From Yoonia sp. SS1-5 (lineage in GTDB: Bacteria > Pseudomonadota > Alphaproteobacteria > Rhodobacterales > Rhodobacteraceae), in the NCBI RefSeq assembly GCF_038443705.2, contig NZ_CP151767.2, positions 186,001 to 250,000 on the forward strand: a stretch of 64,000 bases of DNA, given 5' to 3'. The translations under genes and the position numbers were made by a program. Each line of letters begins with the position of its first letter. Positions within the stretch are counted from its first letter, which is position 1. The notes beneath the pieces are model-generated. The model was not told the DNA's origin, did no database searches, and worked only from the letters and a program-made list of their open reading frames with translations. Positions 44,878 through 53,148 of the stretch are shown piece by piece.

Positions 44878-47397
44878 GTGTTGCGATTCATTTTTTCTTT
44901 CTTTGGCGGCATTTTTACGCTGCTGACCCTTGGCACGATCATGGGGGCGCTGACCCTTGGCGGCATATTCTACATGTATGGCCGGGACCTGCCCAGTTAT
45001 GAGACCTTGTCGCAATACACCCCCAAGACCATCAGCCGGATCTATTCTATCGAGGGCAAGATCATTGATGAATTCGCGGTTGAGCGCCGCCTGTTCACGC
45101 CGGCCGAGGAAATTCCCGATATCGTCAAGCAGGCCTTCATTTCGGCAGAGGACAAGAATTTCTACACCCATGGCGGCTTTGACCCCATGGGGATGGTGTC
45201 GGCTGCCATAGATGCGGTGGCCTCGCGTGGGGAGGATGTGCGCGGCGCCTCGACCATCACCCAGCAGGTGATGAAGAACTTTCTGCTTGATGGATCCCGG
45301 TCTGCGGAACGCAAGATCAAGGAAATTATCCTTGCGACCCGTATCGAAGGGGCGATGCCCAAGGAGCGTATCCTTGAACTTTACCTGAACGAAATTTTCC
45401 TTGGTCAGAACAGCTATGGCGTGACCGCAGCCGCGCTGACCTATTTCAACAAGCCGCTGACGGCGCTGACACCGGGCGAGGCGGCTTATCTGGCCTCGTT
45501 GCCGAAATCACCCAGCAATCGTCACCCGGTGCGCGACCGCGAAACGGCTGTGTTCTGGCGAAACAACACGCTGCGTCTGATGTATCGCAACGGCTATATC
45601 GACGAGGCCACGTTCGAGGCGGAACGGGCGGCCCCGCTTCTTTCTGTGCAGGGCGGCGACTATCCCAGCTTTCGCGAAAGCCTGCCACCGCGTGACTATT
45701 TCACAGATGAGATCCGGCGCCAGCTTAGCCAGAACTTTGGCGAGGAAGAATTCTTTTCCGGCGGCTTGTCGATCCGCGCGACGGTTGATCCGGACCTGCA
45801 GATCACCGCCGCACAATCATTGCAGCGCGCATTGGAAGAATATGATCGCAGCACCAGTATCTGGCGCGGCACGGGAAAGACCATTCCTGAACAGGCGTTG
45901 GCCAGTGAAGAGACGTGGCGCGTGGCATTACGCGCAACGGATATTCCGCGCGATATCACGCTGGAAAACCCCTGGTATCCAGCCGTTGTGCTTGAGGTGG
46001 CCGAGAACGAGCTGCGGATTGGCATTGAAGGGATCACCGAGACCGAGGCCCAGCCCTTTGTCGTGCCCCGCCGCGATATTGAATGGATGCGCGGCGACTT
46101 TTTTGAGAATTTCACCCCCGGTGACGTGGTGCATGTTCGCCGGATGACGCAGGACAGCGATGGTGCCTTCATTCGCTGGACCTTGCGGCAAGTGCCCGAA
46201 GTGCAGGGCGGGTTTATGGCGATGGACGTCAATACGGGCCGTGTGATCGCAATGCAGGGCGGTTTCTCTTACGAAAACTCGGTCTTCAATCGCGCGACAC
46301 AGGCGCAGCGCCAGCCTGGATCGTCCTTCAAGCCGTTTGTTTATGCAGCTGCCTTGGATAGTGGCTATTCGCCTGCGACGATTGTTGTGGATGCGCCCAT
46401 CACGATCAACACGCCCCAAGGTGTCTGGACCCCAAAGAACGCATCCAACCAGTTTTATGGTCCAACCCCGTTGCGCACCGGTATTGAACGGTCGCGGAAC
46501 CTGATGACCATTCGTCTGGCGCAGGAAATCGGGATAGATACGGTTGGCCGCTACGCGGAGAAATTCGGTGTCTATCAGAATATGAACCGGGTGCTTGCAG
46601 CCTCGCTTGGGTCGGACGAGACGACATTGTTCAAGATGGTTGCGGCCTATGCGATGTTTGCCAATGGCGGCGAACGGGTTGAACCGACGCTGGTCGACCG
46701 GGTGCAGGATCGCTACGGCAACACGGTTTACCGGCATGATCAGCGCATTTGCGAGAATTGCAATGATCCGACATTGGCCGCCGGGCAGGCCCCGCGCATT
46801 ACCTCGAACCGCGACCGGGTGATGAACGAAATCACGGCCTATCAGCTGACATCAATGATGAAAGGCGTGGTTGACCGTGGTACGGCCAGCAGTGCGATCA
46901 ACCTGCCCGTGCCGATTGCCGGCAAGACCGGCACAACCAATGACGCCAAGGATGTCTGGTTCGTCGGCTTTTCGTCGAATATCGTGGCAGGGTGCTATAT
47001 CGGATATGACACACCCCGGACATTGGGGCGCAGCGCCTCAGGTGGCGGGATTTGCGGGCCGGTCTTCAACCGCTTTATGTCCGAGGCGATTGACCGCTAT
47101 GGCGGCGGTCGCTTCAAGGTGCCTGCCGATTGCCAATTCATCAATATCGACCGTTTCAGCGGCGCTCGCCTACCCGATGCAGCCTCGGGCGATAACGTGA
47201 TTGGCGAATGTTTCCGGCCGGGTGAAGAGCCGCTCTTTGGGATTACCTTTGACGGTGGTTTTGCGATGGCAGCTGATTTGCCGCTTTTTGATGAAGTGCC
47301 GCGTCAGGGCCGTCAGGTCACAACGTCGACCGGCCAATCGGCCACGGTTGGCCCCAAGGCCACGTTTGGCACATTGTCCAGTGGTGGTCTTTACTGA
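44878..47397 (+). CDS. mrcA: Penicillin-binding protein 1A
   Basis: 839-residue bifunctional peptidoglycan synthase. A short cytoplasmic start and membrane anchor (about 5-33) are followed by the glycosyltransferase domain (EDKNFYTHGGFDPMG, GASTITQQVMKNF, KERILELYLNEIFLGQ) and, after an OB-like insertion, the transpeptidase domain with SxxK in PGSSFKPF, SRN in RSRNLM and KTGT in AGKTGTTNDAKDVWF. It polymerises and cross-links murein at the inner membrane. Start GTG at 44878 with AAGGA twelve bases upstream; no better start is seen. Confidence 0.96.
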   Translation: MLRFIFSFFGGIFTLLTLGTIMGALTLGGIFYMYGRDLPSYETLSQYTPKTISRIYSIEGKIIDEFAVERRLFTPAEEIPDIVKQAFISAEDKNFYTHGGFDPMGMVSAAIDAVASRGEDVRGASTITQQVMKNFLLDGSRSAERKIKEIILATRIEGAMPKERILELYLNEIFLGQNSYGVTAAALTYFNKPLTALTPGEAAYLASLPKSPSNRHPVRDRETAVFWRNNTLRLMYRNGYIDEATFEAERAAPLLSVQGGDYPSFRESLPPRDYFTDEIRRQLSQNFGEEEFFSGGLSIRATVDPDLQITAAQSLQRALEEYDRSTSIWRGTGKTIPEQALASEETWRVALRATDIPRDITLENPWYPAVVLEVAENELRIGIEGITETEAQPFVVPRRDIEWMRGDFFENFTPGDVVHVRRMTQDSDGAFIRWTLRQVPEVQGGFMAMDVNTGRVIAMQGGFSYENSVFNRATQAQRQPGSSFKPFVYAAALDSGYSPATIVVDAPITINTPQGVWTPKNASNQFYGPTPLRTGIERSRNLMTIRLAQEIGIDTVGRYAEKFGVYQNMNRVLAASLGSDETTLFKMVAAYAMFANGGERVEPTLVDRVQDRYGNTVYRHDQRICENCNDPTLAAGQAPRITSNRDRVMNEITAYQLTSMMKGVVDRGTASSAINLPVPIAGKTGTTNDAKDVWFVGFSSNIVAGCYIGYDTPRTLGRSASGGGICGPVFNRFMSEAIDRYGGGRFKVPADCQFINIDRFSGARLPDAASGDNVIGECFRPGEEPLFGITFDGGFAMAADLPLFDEVPRQGRQVTTSTGQSATVGPKATFGTLSSGGLY

Positions 47398-47463
47398 CCA
47401 CCGCTTGCCGCCTGTTCCGTCCCGCGCTATCACCGCCGAACGGACGAGGTGGAAAGGGCAATC

Positions 47464-48588
47464 ATGCGCGCAGAGATCCAGAACAGCGTTGAAGCGATTG
47501 AAAAATCGCTGGACCTGCTTGCCCAGCGGATGGACAGGGAAACCGCACCGCATCGGCTGGAAGAATTCAATGCCCGGGTCGAGGATCCGACCCTGTGGGA
47601 CAACCCTGATGCTGCCCAAAAGCTGATGCGCGACCGGCAGATGCTTGTCGACGCCATGGCCAGCTATGACGGCATCAAGCAGGAATTGTCAGATAATATC
47701 GAGCTGATCGAACTGGGCGAGATGGAAGATGATGCCGAGGTCGTGACCGAGGCCGAGGCCGCGTTGACCGCCTTGCAGATCAAAGCCGCCAAGAAAGAGC
47801 TGGAGGCATTGCTGGACGGTGAGGCCGACGGCAATGACACATTTCTTGAGATCAACGCAGGTGCCGGCGGCACGGAAAGCTGTGACTGGGCCAATATGCT
47901 GGCCCGGATGTATGTTCGCTGGGCAGAGAAAAAGGGCTATAAGGTCGAATTGCAGGCCGAGCAGGCGGGTGATGAAGCCGGAATCAAGTCCGCTTCGTAC
48001 AAGATCAGCGGCCATAATGCCTATGGCTGGCTGAAATCCGAAAGCGGTGTGCATCGTCTGGTGCGGATTTCGCCATTTGATAGCGCCGCCAAACGCCACA
48101 CGTCATTCACGTCCGTCAAGGTCTACCCGGTTGTCGACGACAATATCGAGATTGAGGTGAACCCGGCCGATATCCGGATTGATACCTACAGGTCATCCGG
48201 GGCAGGGGGCCAGCACGTGAACACCACTGATTCCGCTGTCCGTATCACCCACCACCCGACAGGAATTGTTGTCACCAGCTCTGAAAAGTCCCAACACCAG
48301 AACCGTGACATCGCGATGAAGGCGCTAAAGTCGCGCCTCTATCAGATTGAGCTGGACAAGCGATCTGCGCTGGTCAACGAGGCCCATGAGAACGCCGGTG
48401 ATGCAGGCTGGGGCAACCAGATCCGATCCTATGTTTTGCAGCCCTACCAGATGGTCAAGGATCTGCGCACCAGCTACGAGACATCCGATACCAAAGGTGT
48501 GCTTGATGGTGATCTTGACGGGCTGATGGCCGCCACACTCGCCATGGACGTGTCGGGTAAAAGCCGGGCAGAGGCAAACGCCGAATAG
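47464..48588 (+). CDS. prfB: Peptide chain release factor 2
   Basis: 374-residue RF2, which ends translation at UGA and UAA. The codon-recognition tripeptide SPF (VRISPFDSAAKRH) and the catalytic GGQ (SSGAGGQHVNTTDSAVR) are present. The frame is continuous, so there is no programmed +1 frameshift as in Escherichia coli prfB. ATG at 47464 has GGAAAGGG upstream. It lies 66 bases after mrcA on the same strand. Confidence 0.97.
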   Translation: MRAEIQNSVEAIEKSLDLLAQRMDRETAPHRLEEFNARVEDPTLWDNPDAAQKLMRDRQMLVDAMASYDGIKQELSDNIELIELGEMEDDAEVVTEAEAALTALQIKAAKKELEALLDGEADGNDTFLEINAGAGGTESCDWANMLARMYVRWAEKKGYKVELQAEQAGDEAGIKSASYKISGHNAYGWLKSESGVHRLVRISPFDSAAKRHTSFTSVKVYPVVDDNIEIEVNPADIRIDTYRSSGAGGQHVNTTDSAVRITHHPTGIVVTSSEKSQHQNRDIAMKALKSRLYQIELDKRSALVNEAHENAGDAGWGNQIRSYVLQPYQMVKDLRTSYETSDTKGVLDGDLDGLMAATLAMDVSGKSRAEANAE

Positions 48589-48595
48589 CCAAAAC

Positions 48596-48609
48596 TTGAT
48601 CTAGGCCAA
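48596..48609. promoter_or_regulatory. Degenerate FNR/FnrL-like site before the DUF2189 gene
   Basis: TTGAT-CTAG-GCCAA, 8 of 10 defined bases of TTGAT-N4-ATCAA, about 60 bases before the start codon. Low-oxygen control is possible. A hairpin with one mismatch (48633-48656, GTGTCCCGC/GCGGGGCAC) lies between it and the gene. Confidence 0.35.
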
Positions 48610-48669
48610 AGTGCTGATGCTGATCGCGCGCTAGTGTCCCGCGGAAGGGCGGGGCACAACGAGGGCTGC

Positions 48670-49416
48670 ATGACGCATATTGGCATTCGGAAACTGACAT
48701 TCGCTGATCTGTCGGACGCCCTGCGCGCGGGGTTGCGCGATTTTCGAACGGCGCCCCAATTTGGACTGTTCTTCAGCGCTGTCTATGTGCTGGGCGGGTT
48801 CTTCATGATCTGGGCCGGGGCAGGGCATGTGACATGGACCTTGGCCACATCGCTGGGCTTTCCGCTGGTGGCGCCCTTTGCGGCGGCCGGCCTCTACGAG
48901 GTGAGCCGCCGGATGGAGGCCGGTCACGCGCTGATATGGACGCAGGTGCTGGGCATTGTCTGGCGGGAACGATCAGGCCAGTTGCCGTGGCTGGGCGCTA
49001 TCATCGTGTTTTACTTTCTGTTCTGGACCTTTCTGGCCCACATGATCTTCGCCCTGTTCATGGGGCTGTCCACGATGACCAATATCTCGGAGAGCTGGGA
49101 CGTTTTTCTGACGACACAAGGCCTGATGATGATCGGGGCCGAGTTGATCATCGGCGCGGTGCTGGCATTTCTGCTGTTTGCGCTGACGGTCGTTAGCCTG
49201 CCGCTTGTGCTGGATCGCGAGGTGGATTTTGTCACGGCAATGCTGACCAGCCTGCGTGCCGTGCGTGAGAACCTGACCATCATGCTTGTCTGGGCCGGGC
49301 TGATTGCGATCATGACCTTTGCGGCGCTGATCCCGTGGTTCTTGGGGTTGATGATTGTCCTGCCGGTTCTTGGACATGCGACCTGGCATCTTTACCGCAA
49401 AGTCATTGCCGTATGA
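48670..49416 (+). CDS. DUF2189 membrane protein
   Basis: 248-residue inner-membrane protein with about six membrane segments (for example FGLFFSAVYVLGGFFMIW, IIVFYFLFWTFLAHMIFALF, LIIGAVLAFLLFALTVV). The sequence SLPLVLDREVDFVTAM and the C-terminal GHATWHLYRKVI are typical of DUF2189. Role unknown; relatives often lie near respiratory genes. The ATG at 48670 has GAGGGC upstream; the 12 codons open before it are not supported. A strong bidirectional terminator follows directly. Confidence 0.9.
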   Translation: MTHIGIRKLTFADLSDALRAGLRDFRTAPQFGLFFSAVYVLGGFFMIWAGAGHVTWTLATSLGFPLVAPFAAAGLYEVSRRMEAGHALIWTQVLGIVWRERSGQLPWLGAIIVFYFLFWTFLAHMIFALFMGLSTMTNISESWDVFLTTQGLMMIGAELIIGAVLAFLLFALTVVSLPLVLDREVDFVTAMLTSLRAVRENLTIMLVWAGLIAIMTFAALIPWFLGLMIVLPVLGHATWHLYRKVIAV

Positions 49417-49417
49417 A

Positions 49418-49442
49418 AAAAGGGCGCAAACTGCGCCCTTTT
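49418..49442. terminator. Bidirectional rho-independent terminator
   Basis: Perfect 11-bp stem AAAAGGGCGCA / TGCGCCCTTTT with a 3-base loop. It starts two bases after the DUF2189 stop and lies 30 bases from the end of the convergent bactofilin gene, so it can serve both. Confidence 0.9.
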
Positions 49443-49471
49443 CGGTGAAATCCTGCAATGCGTGCGGGTGC

Positions 49472-49954
49472 TTACGGCTTTGGCGCAGCGCCGGCAGCGC
49501 CTGTCGGCATTGTTTTTGCGCCAGTGGCGAGCGGATCATCCTGACGCTGAACCGAACCCTCGAAATGGGCGCCGGACTCTATCGCGATTGTCTTGTGGAT
49601 GATGTCGCCCTCAACACGGGCGGTGGATGTCAGGCGGACTTTCAAGCCGCGAACGCGGCCTACGACGCGGCCGTTCACAACAACATCATCGGCAACAACT
49701 TCGCCTTTGACGGTGGCGCCTTCGCCGACTGTCAGCAGATGTGCGCGCACATCACCTTCAACCTGACCTTCAACATTCACGTCGCCGGTTGTCTTGATGT
49801 TGCCGGTGATCAGCAGGTCAGCTGACAGAACCGACGCCGGTGGTTTGGCCGTTGGCGAGGTTGTTTTTGCAGGCGCAGTTTTCGCAGCATCTGCAGGCTT
49901 TGGTGCATCTGTGGCCTTGGGGCCTGGTTCGTTGATTTTGGATTTAGAAAACAT
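49472..49954 (-). CDS. Bactofilin (polymer-forming cytoskeletal protein)
   Basis: 160-residue bactofilin. A Pro/Ala/Lys-rich N-terminal tail (1-42) is followed by the right-handed beta-helix of the DUF583 type, with repeats such as ADLLITGNIKTTGDVNVEG, QVEGDVRAHLLTVGE and RVEGDIIHKTIAIESG, and a low-complexity C-terminus. Bactofilins polymerise without nucleotide and place wall enzymes. The ATG lies inside the last codons of the M23 peptidase gene (11-base overlap), so a cytoskeletal element and a wall hydrolase are made together, the usual pair in shape control. Confidence 0.95.
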   Translation of the reverse strand: MFSKSKINEPGPKATDAPKPADAAKTAPAKTTSPTAKPPASVLSADLLITGNIKTTGDVNVEGQVEGDVRAHLLTVGEGATVKGEVVADDVVVNGRVVGRVRGLKVRLTSTARVEGDIIHKTIAIESGAHFEGSVQRQDDPLATGAKTMPTGAAGAAPKP

Positions 49955-51251
49955 CTTGTCCAGCTCTTATATAAATCATTGGGTTGACGGGCTCGCCTCC
50001 GACGCGAACCTCGTAGTGAAGGTGTGGGCCTGTCGACCGTCCGGAATTTCCCATAGCACCGATTCGGTCGCCACGCGAGACCCTTTGGCCCACCTTAACA
50101 TCCATTGCGTTCAAGTGTGCGTATCTTGTCTCAATTCCGAATTCATGCCTGATTTTGATTAACCGTCCGTATCCGGATGACCAGCTTGCATTCGTGACCA
50201 CCCCATCGGCGGTGGCATAGATCGGCGTGCCGATCGGACCGGCAAAGTCGGCACCGGCATGCAAACGGCCCCAACGCTGACCAAAACCTGATGTAAAGCG
50301 GAAGTTTGACTTGACCGGCAGGGCAAAGGGCGCCTTTTCGGCAGCGATCCGGTAAAGGTTGATCCGGTCCATGGATCCCAGGATACGATTGGCCCGTTCC
50401 GCGTCAGGGTCATTTGTGCCGCCGCGGGTCGAGAATTGCAGCGGCGTCAATGGCCCCCCGGTGCCGGAATATCCGCGGCGCACCTGATCAATCAGCGATT
50501 CCGGGTTCATGCCGGCGGCGCGGAACATCTGGTCAAGTGGCTCGACCGAGACCAGCATCGCCTCTTCGAGTTGACGGAAAATCTGGTCGTTGCGTTCCTG
50601 CAGCAGGCGCAGTTCCAGCTCCATCTCTTGCGCGTGGCCAATGGCGAATTCGGCATCGGCGGCAATCATGTCGCGTTCCGCCGCCGTCTCTGCCAGCGCG
50701 TTTGCCAGCAGATCAACGGTGCCGGCTGCATCATCGGTCATCGCGGTTGCGGTCGGGTCGTCGTTTTCGGCAGACAAGGCGGCAAGTTCCTGACGCGCGG
50801 CTTCGCGGGCCCGCATCGTATCGCGCAGGGTTGCCTGCACAACCTCAAGCCCGGTTTCCAGCTCGCGCCGTTTTTCTTCGGTCGCCAGAAGTTCGGACTG
50901 CATGATCGAGATCTGCTGCAAGGCGGAATTAAACCGTTCCTGCGCTGCGAGGGCTTCGGCGGCGCGCGCATCACGCTCGCCCGACAGCGCATTCAAACGC
51001 TGCTCATAGGTGAGTTGATCACGCTGGGCCTGTGCGCGGAAGTTCCCGGCGCCGATGCTGTCCATCAGCAAAATGGCTGTGGCGATAATCGTCCATGCCA
51101 CTACGATGATGCTGCCTGTCCAGGCCACTAGCTGTGTCTCGGATTTCAGCCGGATGAATCGCGTTTCCGTGTCTGACCGCAGAAACAATCGTTTCTCCGG
51201 AAAAACCCGCTCAAGCAGGGTGTGAATTTTCAATGTTAGTCGTGATCGCAC
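49944..51251 (-). CDS. M23 (LytM) family metallopeptidase with coiled coil
   Basis: 435-residue protein with a short cytoplasmic start, one membrane segment near 45-65 (TGSIIVVAWTIIATAILLMD), a long periplasmic coiled coil (about 75-235) and a C-terminal M23 domain. Zinc ligands and catalytic residues are all there: HAGADFAGP (HxxxD), RYAHL and HLHYEVR (HxH), so it should be an active endopeptidase of peptidoglycan, not a degenerate activator. GTG at 51251 with GGGGAA upstream was chosen as start, since it leads into SRLTLKIHTLLERVFPEKR. Operon with bactofilin. Confidence 0.9.
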   Translation of the reverse strand: MRSRLTLKIHTLLERVFPEKRLFLRSDTETRFIRLKSETQLVAWTGSIIVVAWTIIATAILLMDSIGAGNFRAQAQRDQLTYEQRLNALSGERDARAAEALAAQERFNSALQQISIMQSELLATEEKRRELETGLEVVQATLRDTMRAREAARQELAALSAENDDPTATAMTDDAAGTVDLLANALAETAAERDMIAADAEFAIGHAQEMELELRLLQERNDQIFRQLEEAMLVSVEPLDQMFRAAGMNPESLIDQVRRGYSGTGGPLTPLQFSTRGGTNDPDAERANRILGSMDRINLYRIAAEKAPFALPVKSNFRFTSGFGQRWGRLHAGADFAGPIGTPIYATADGVVTNASWSSGYGRLIKIRHEFGIETRYAHLNAMDVKVGQRVSRGDRIGAMGNSGRSTGPHLHYEVRVGGEPVNPMIYIRAGQDVF

Positions 51252-51650
51252 AAGCGTTCCCCGTCCCGTCCCATTTCCGATGTCGGTTCCCCAGCCGACA
51301 GCGCCCCTACGTGTTAGACAGCGCATGACAGCACTGCAAGATTTTTGCGCAAATAGCGACCAAAAGCCGAATAAAATCGGGCTATTGGGCGGGCTTTTGC
51401 CGATGGAACGGGGCATGTTTAGGGCGAAACTATGATCGTTGCGTTTCGGGCGGCAAAAAAGCCGTCCGGCCCCGCCTGTCCATTTTGCTGCCCGTCGTTG
51501 AATCCTTGTTTTCGGGCGCCCGTGCAGGTGGTGCGCCGCGCCCCGGCCAGTGGGTTTGCACCCGTCGCCACAGGGGCCCCGATTGCCATTGATCCCCGAC
51601 CTCGTCATTAGGGTGGGCGAAACGCGTCAATCGGATGAAAAGAAGCCACC
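51252..51650. other. 399-base divergent intergenic region
   Basis: Promoter region between the divergent M23 and DUF455 genes. It holds a perfect 6-bp inverted repeat TGTCGG / CCGACA (51281-51286, 51295-51300), which would lie in the leader of the M23-bactofilin message, and a short CGGC-A6-GCCG hairpin near 51450. A 59-codon open frame (51432-51611) is present but not convincing. Confidence 0.6.
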
Positions 51651-52466
51651 ATGTCCCAACCAGATACCTTGTCCGCCATGGCCGTAGATGTTCTGACAAC
51701 CGCCGATGGCCGCACCAAGGCCCGCAAGACCAAGGCCTATGCCAAGACCTGGCAAGCTTCGCGCGAAGGTAACACTCCGCTCGCAATAGGCGCATCCGCG
51801 CCGCCACTGACGCCTGCGCGCCCATCTGCCCCCGAATTGCGCAGCCCGCGTGATATGCCAAAACGCAAGCCTGGCAGCCCGGCGGGGCGGCAGGCAATGC
51901 TGCACGCCATCGCACATATTGAGCTGAATGCCGTTGACCTGCATTGGGACATCATTGCGCGCTATGCACATATCCCGATGCCGATGGGGTTCTATGACGA
52001 TTGGGTCCGTGCCGCCAGCGAAGAGGCCAATCACTTTGATCTGCTCTGCGACTGTCTGGAGGCGATGGACAGCCATTACGGGGCGTTGCCTGCCCATGCG
52101 GGCATGTGGCGGGCTGCCGAAGACACGGCTGACGATCTTTTGGGCCGGTTGGCCATTGTCCCAATGGTGCTTGAGGCCCGCGGTCTTGACGTCACGCCGG
52201 GCATGATCACGCTGTTTGAAAAGGCGGGCGAGGCGCAGACAGTGGCCGCCTTGAAGATCATCTATGCCGAAGAGGTCGGGCATGTCGCCTATGGATCAAA
52301 ATGGTTCAACTTTTGCTGTGGGCGCGAAAATATTGACCCCAAAGACGTCTTCCACGGGCTTGTGCGCCGGTATTTCAAAGGCGGGCTTAAGCCGCCATTT
52401 AACGAAGAAAAACGGGCCGACGCCGGATTGCCGCCCGATTTCTATTGGCCGCTGGTTGATGATTAG
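51651..52466 (+). CDS. DUF455 ferritin-like protein
   Basis: 271-residue protein of the DUF455 family. After a disordered, Pro/Ala-rich N-terminus (1-75) comes a four-helix ferritin-like bundle with metal-type motifs: HAIAHIELNAVDLHWD, EEANHFDLLCDCL (ExxH), LEARGLDVTPGM and AEEVGHVAYGSKWF (ExxH). The arrangement is that of a di-iron carboxylate protein, but the reaction is unknown; relatives include tRNA hydroxylase-like and rubrerythrin-like folds. ATG at 51651, spaced after AAAAGAAG. Confidence 0.9.
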   Translation: MSQPDTLSAMAVDVLTTADGRTKARKTKAYAKTWQASREGNTPLAIGASAPPLTPARPSAPELRSPRDMPKRKPGSPAGRQAMLHAIAHIELNAVDLHWDIIARYAHIPMPMGFYDDWVRAASEEANHFDLLCDCLEAMDSHYGALPAHAGMWRAAEDTADDLLGRLAIVPMVLEARGLDVTPGMITLFEKAGEAQTVAALKIIYAEEVGHVAYGSKWFNFCCGRENIDPKDVFHGLVRRYFKGGLKPPFNEEKRADAGLPPDFYWPLVDD

Positions 52467-52506
52467 GGTGTGTTGATCGCATGAACCATAACCGTTTATC
52501 ACACAA

Positions 52507-52536
52507 CGAAATTCACGATTTTTTGCATGAATTTCG
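52507..52536. terminator. AT-rich inverted repeat between convergent genes
   Basis: 9-bp stem CGAAATTCA / TGAATTTCG with a 12-base loop containing six T. It lies in the unusually AT-rich 146-base gap between the DUF455 gene and bcp. May act as a weak terminator; no typical GC-rich stem. Confidence 0.4.
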
Positions 52537-52612
52537 ACTTTTAAAATATTGATATATAGTGTTTATGGGCCTGTATCTCACGCGTTGCTACAACAATGGC
52601 CCATTCAGGCTG

Positions 52613-53080
52613 CTATAGACCACGCACAGCCTCCAGCACCGCGTCAACATGGCCGGGAACTTTGACCTTGCGCCAGACCTGCGCGATCTTGCCGTCGGCG
52701 CCGATCAGGAATGTTGCCCGTTCGATGCCCATATAGGTCTTGCCATACATGCTCTTTTCGACCCAGACGCCATAGCGTTCGCAGACGTCCCCCTCTTCAT
52801 CGGACAACAACGCGATCTTCAAATCGTGTTTGGCCACGAATTTATCATGCTTTTTCACGCTGTCTTTGGACACGCCCAAGATCACTGTGTTCAGGCCGTC
52901 GAATGCATCCAGATTTTCGGTAAATCCGATGGCCTCCTTGGTGCAGCCGGATGTGTCATCGCGGGGGTAGAAATACAAAACAACGGTCTTGCCCGCAAAG
53001 TCGGATAGATTGACCATCTCGCCGCCATCGCGCGGCAGGCTGATCTGTGGGGCTGTATCGCCAACGGCGGGGCTATTCAT
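52613..53080 (-). CDS. bcp: Thioredoxin-dependent thiol peroxidase (Bcp/PrxQ)
   Basis: 155-residue peroxiredoxin that reduces hydroperoxides. The peroxidatic cysteine lies in DDTSGCTKEAIGF; the usual Pro of TPGCT is Ser. The resolving cysteine five residues later, present in many PrxQ proteins, is missing (CTKEAI), so it is probably of the one-cysteine type or uses the Cys in GDVCERYGVW. The rest (LYFYPRDDT, TFLIGADGKIAQVWRKV) is standard. ATG at 53080 has AAGGAAA upstream. It is divergent from the AsmA-like gene. Confidence 0.94.
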   Translation of the reverse strand: MNSPAVGDTAPQISLPRDGGEMVNLSDFAGKTVVLYFYPRDDTSGCTKEAIGFTENLDAFDGLNTVILGVSKDSVKKHDKFVAKHDLKIALLSDEEGDVCERYGVWVEKSMYGKTYMGIERATFLIGADGKIAQVWRKVKVPGHVDAVLEAVRGL

Positions 53081-53148
53081 CGCGGTTTCCTTTTTGCGAG
53101 AGCATATTCCTGGTTTTGTTTTAGTGCGCAACGCGCAAAGATAAAGGG

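Noticed and set aside
51432..51611. 59-codon frame with a CPFCC motif
   Set aside because: Weak ribosome site, no recognisable family, and it lies in a promoter region; kept only as a note.
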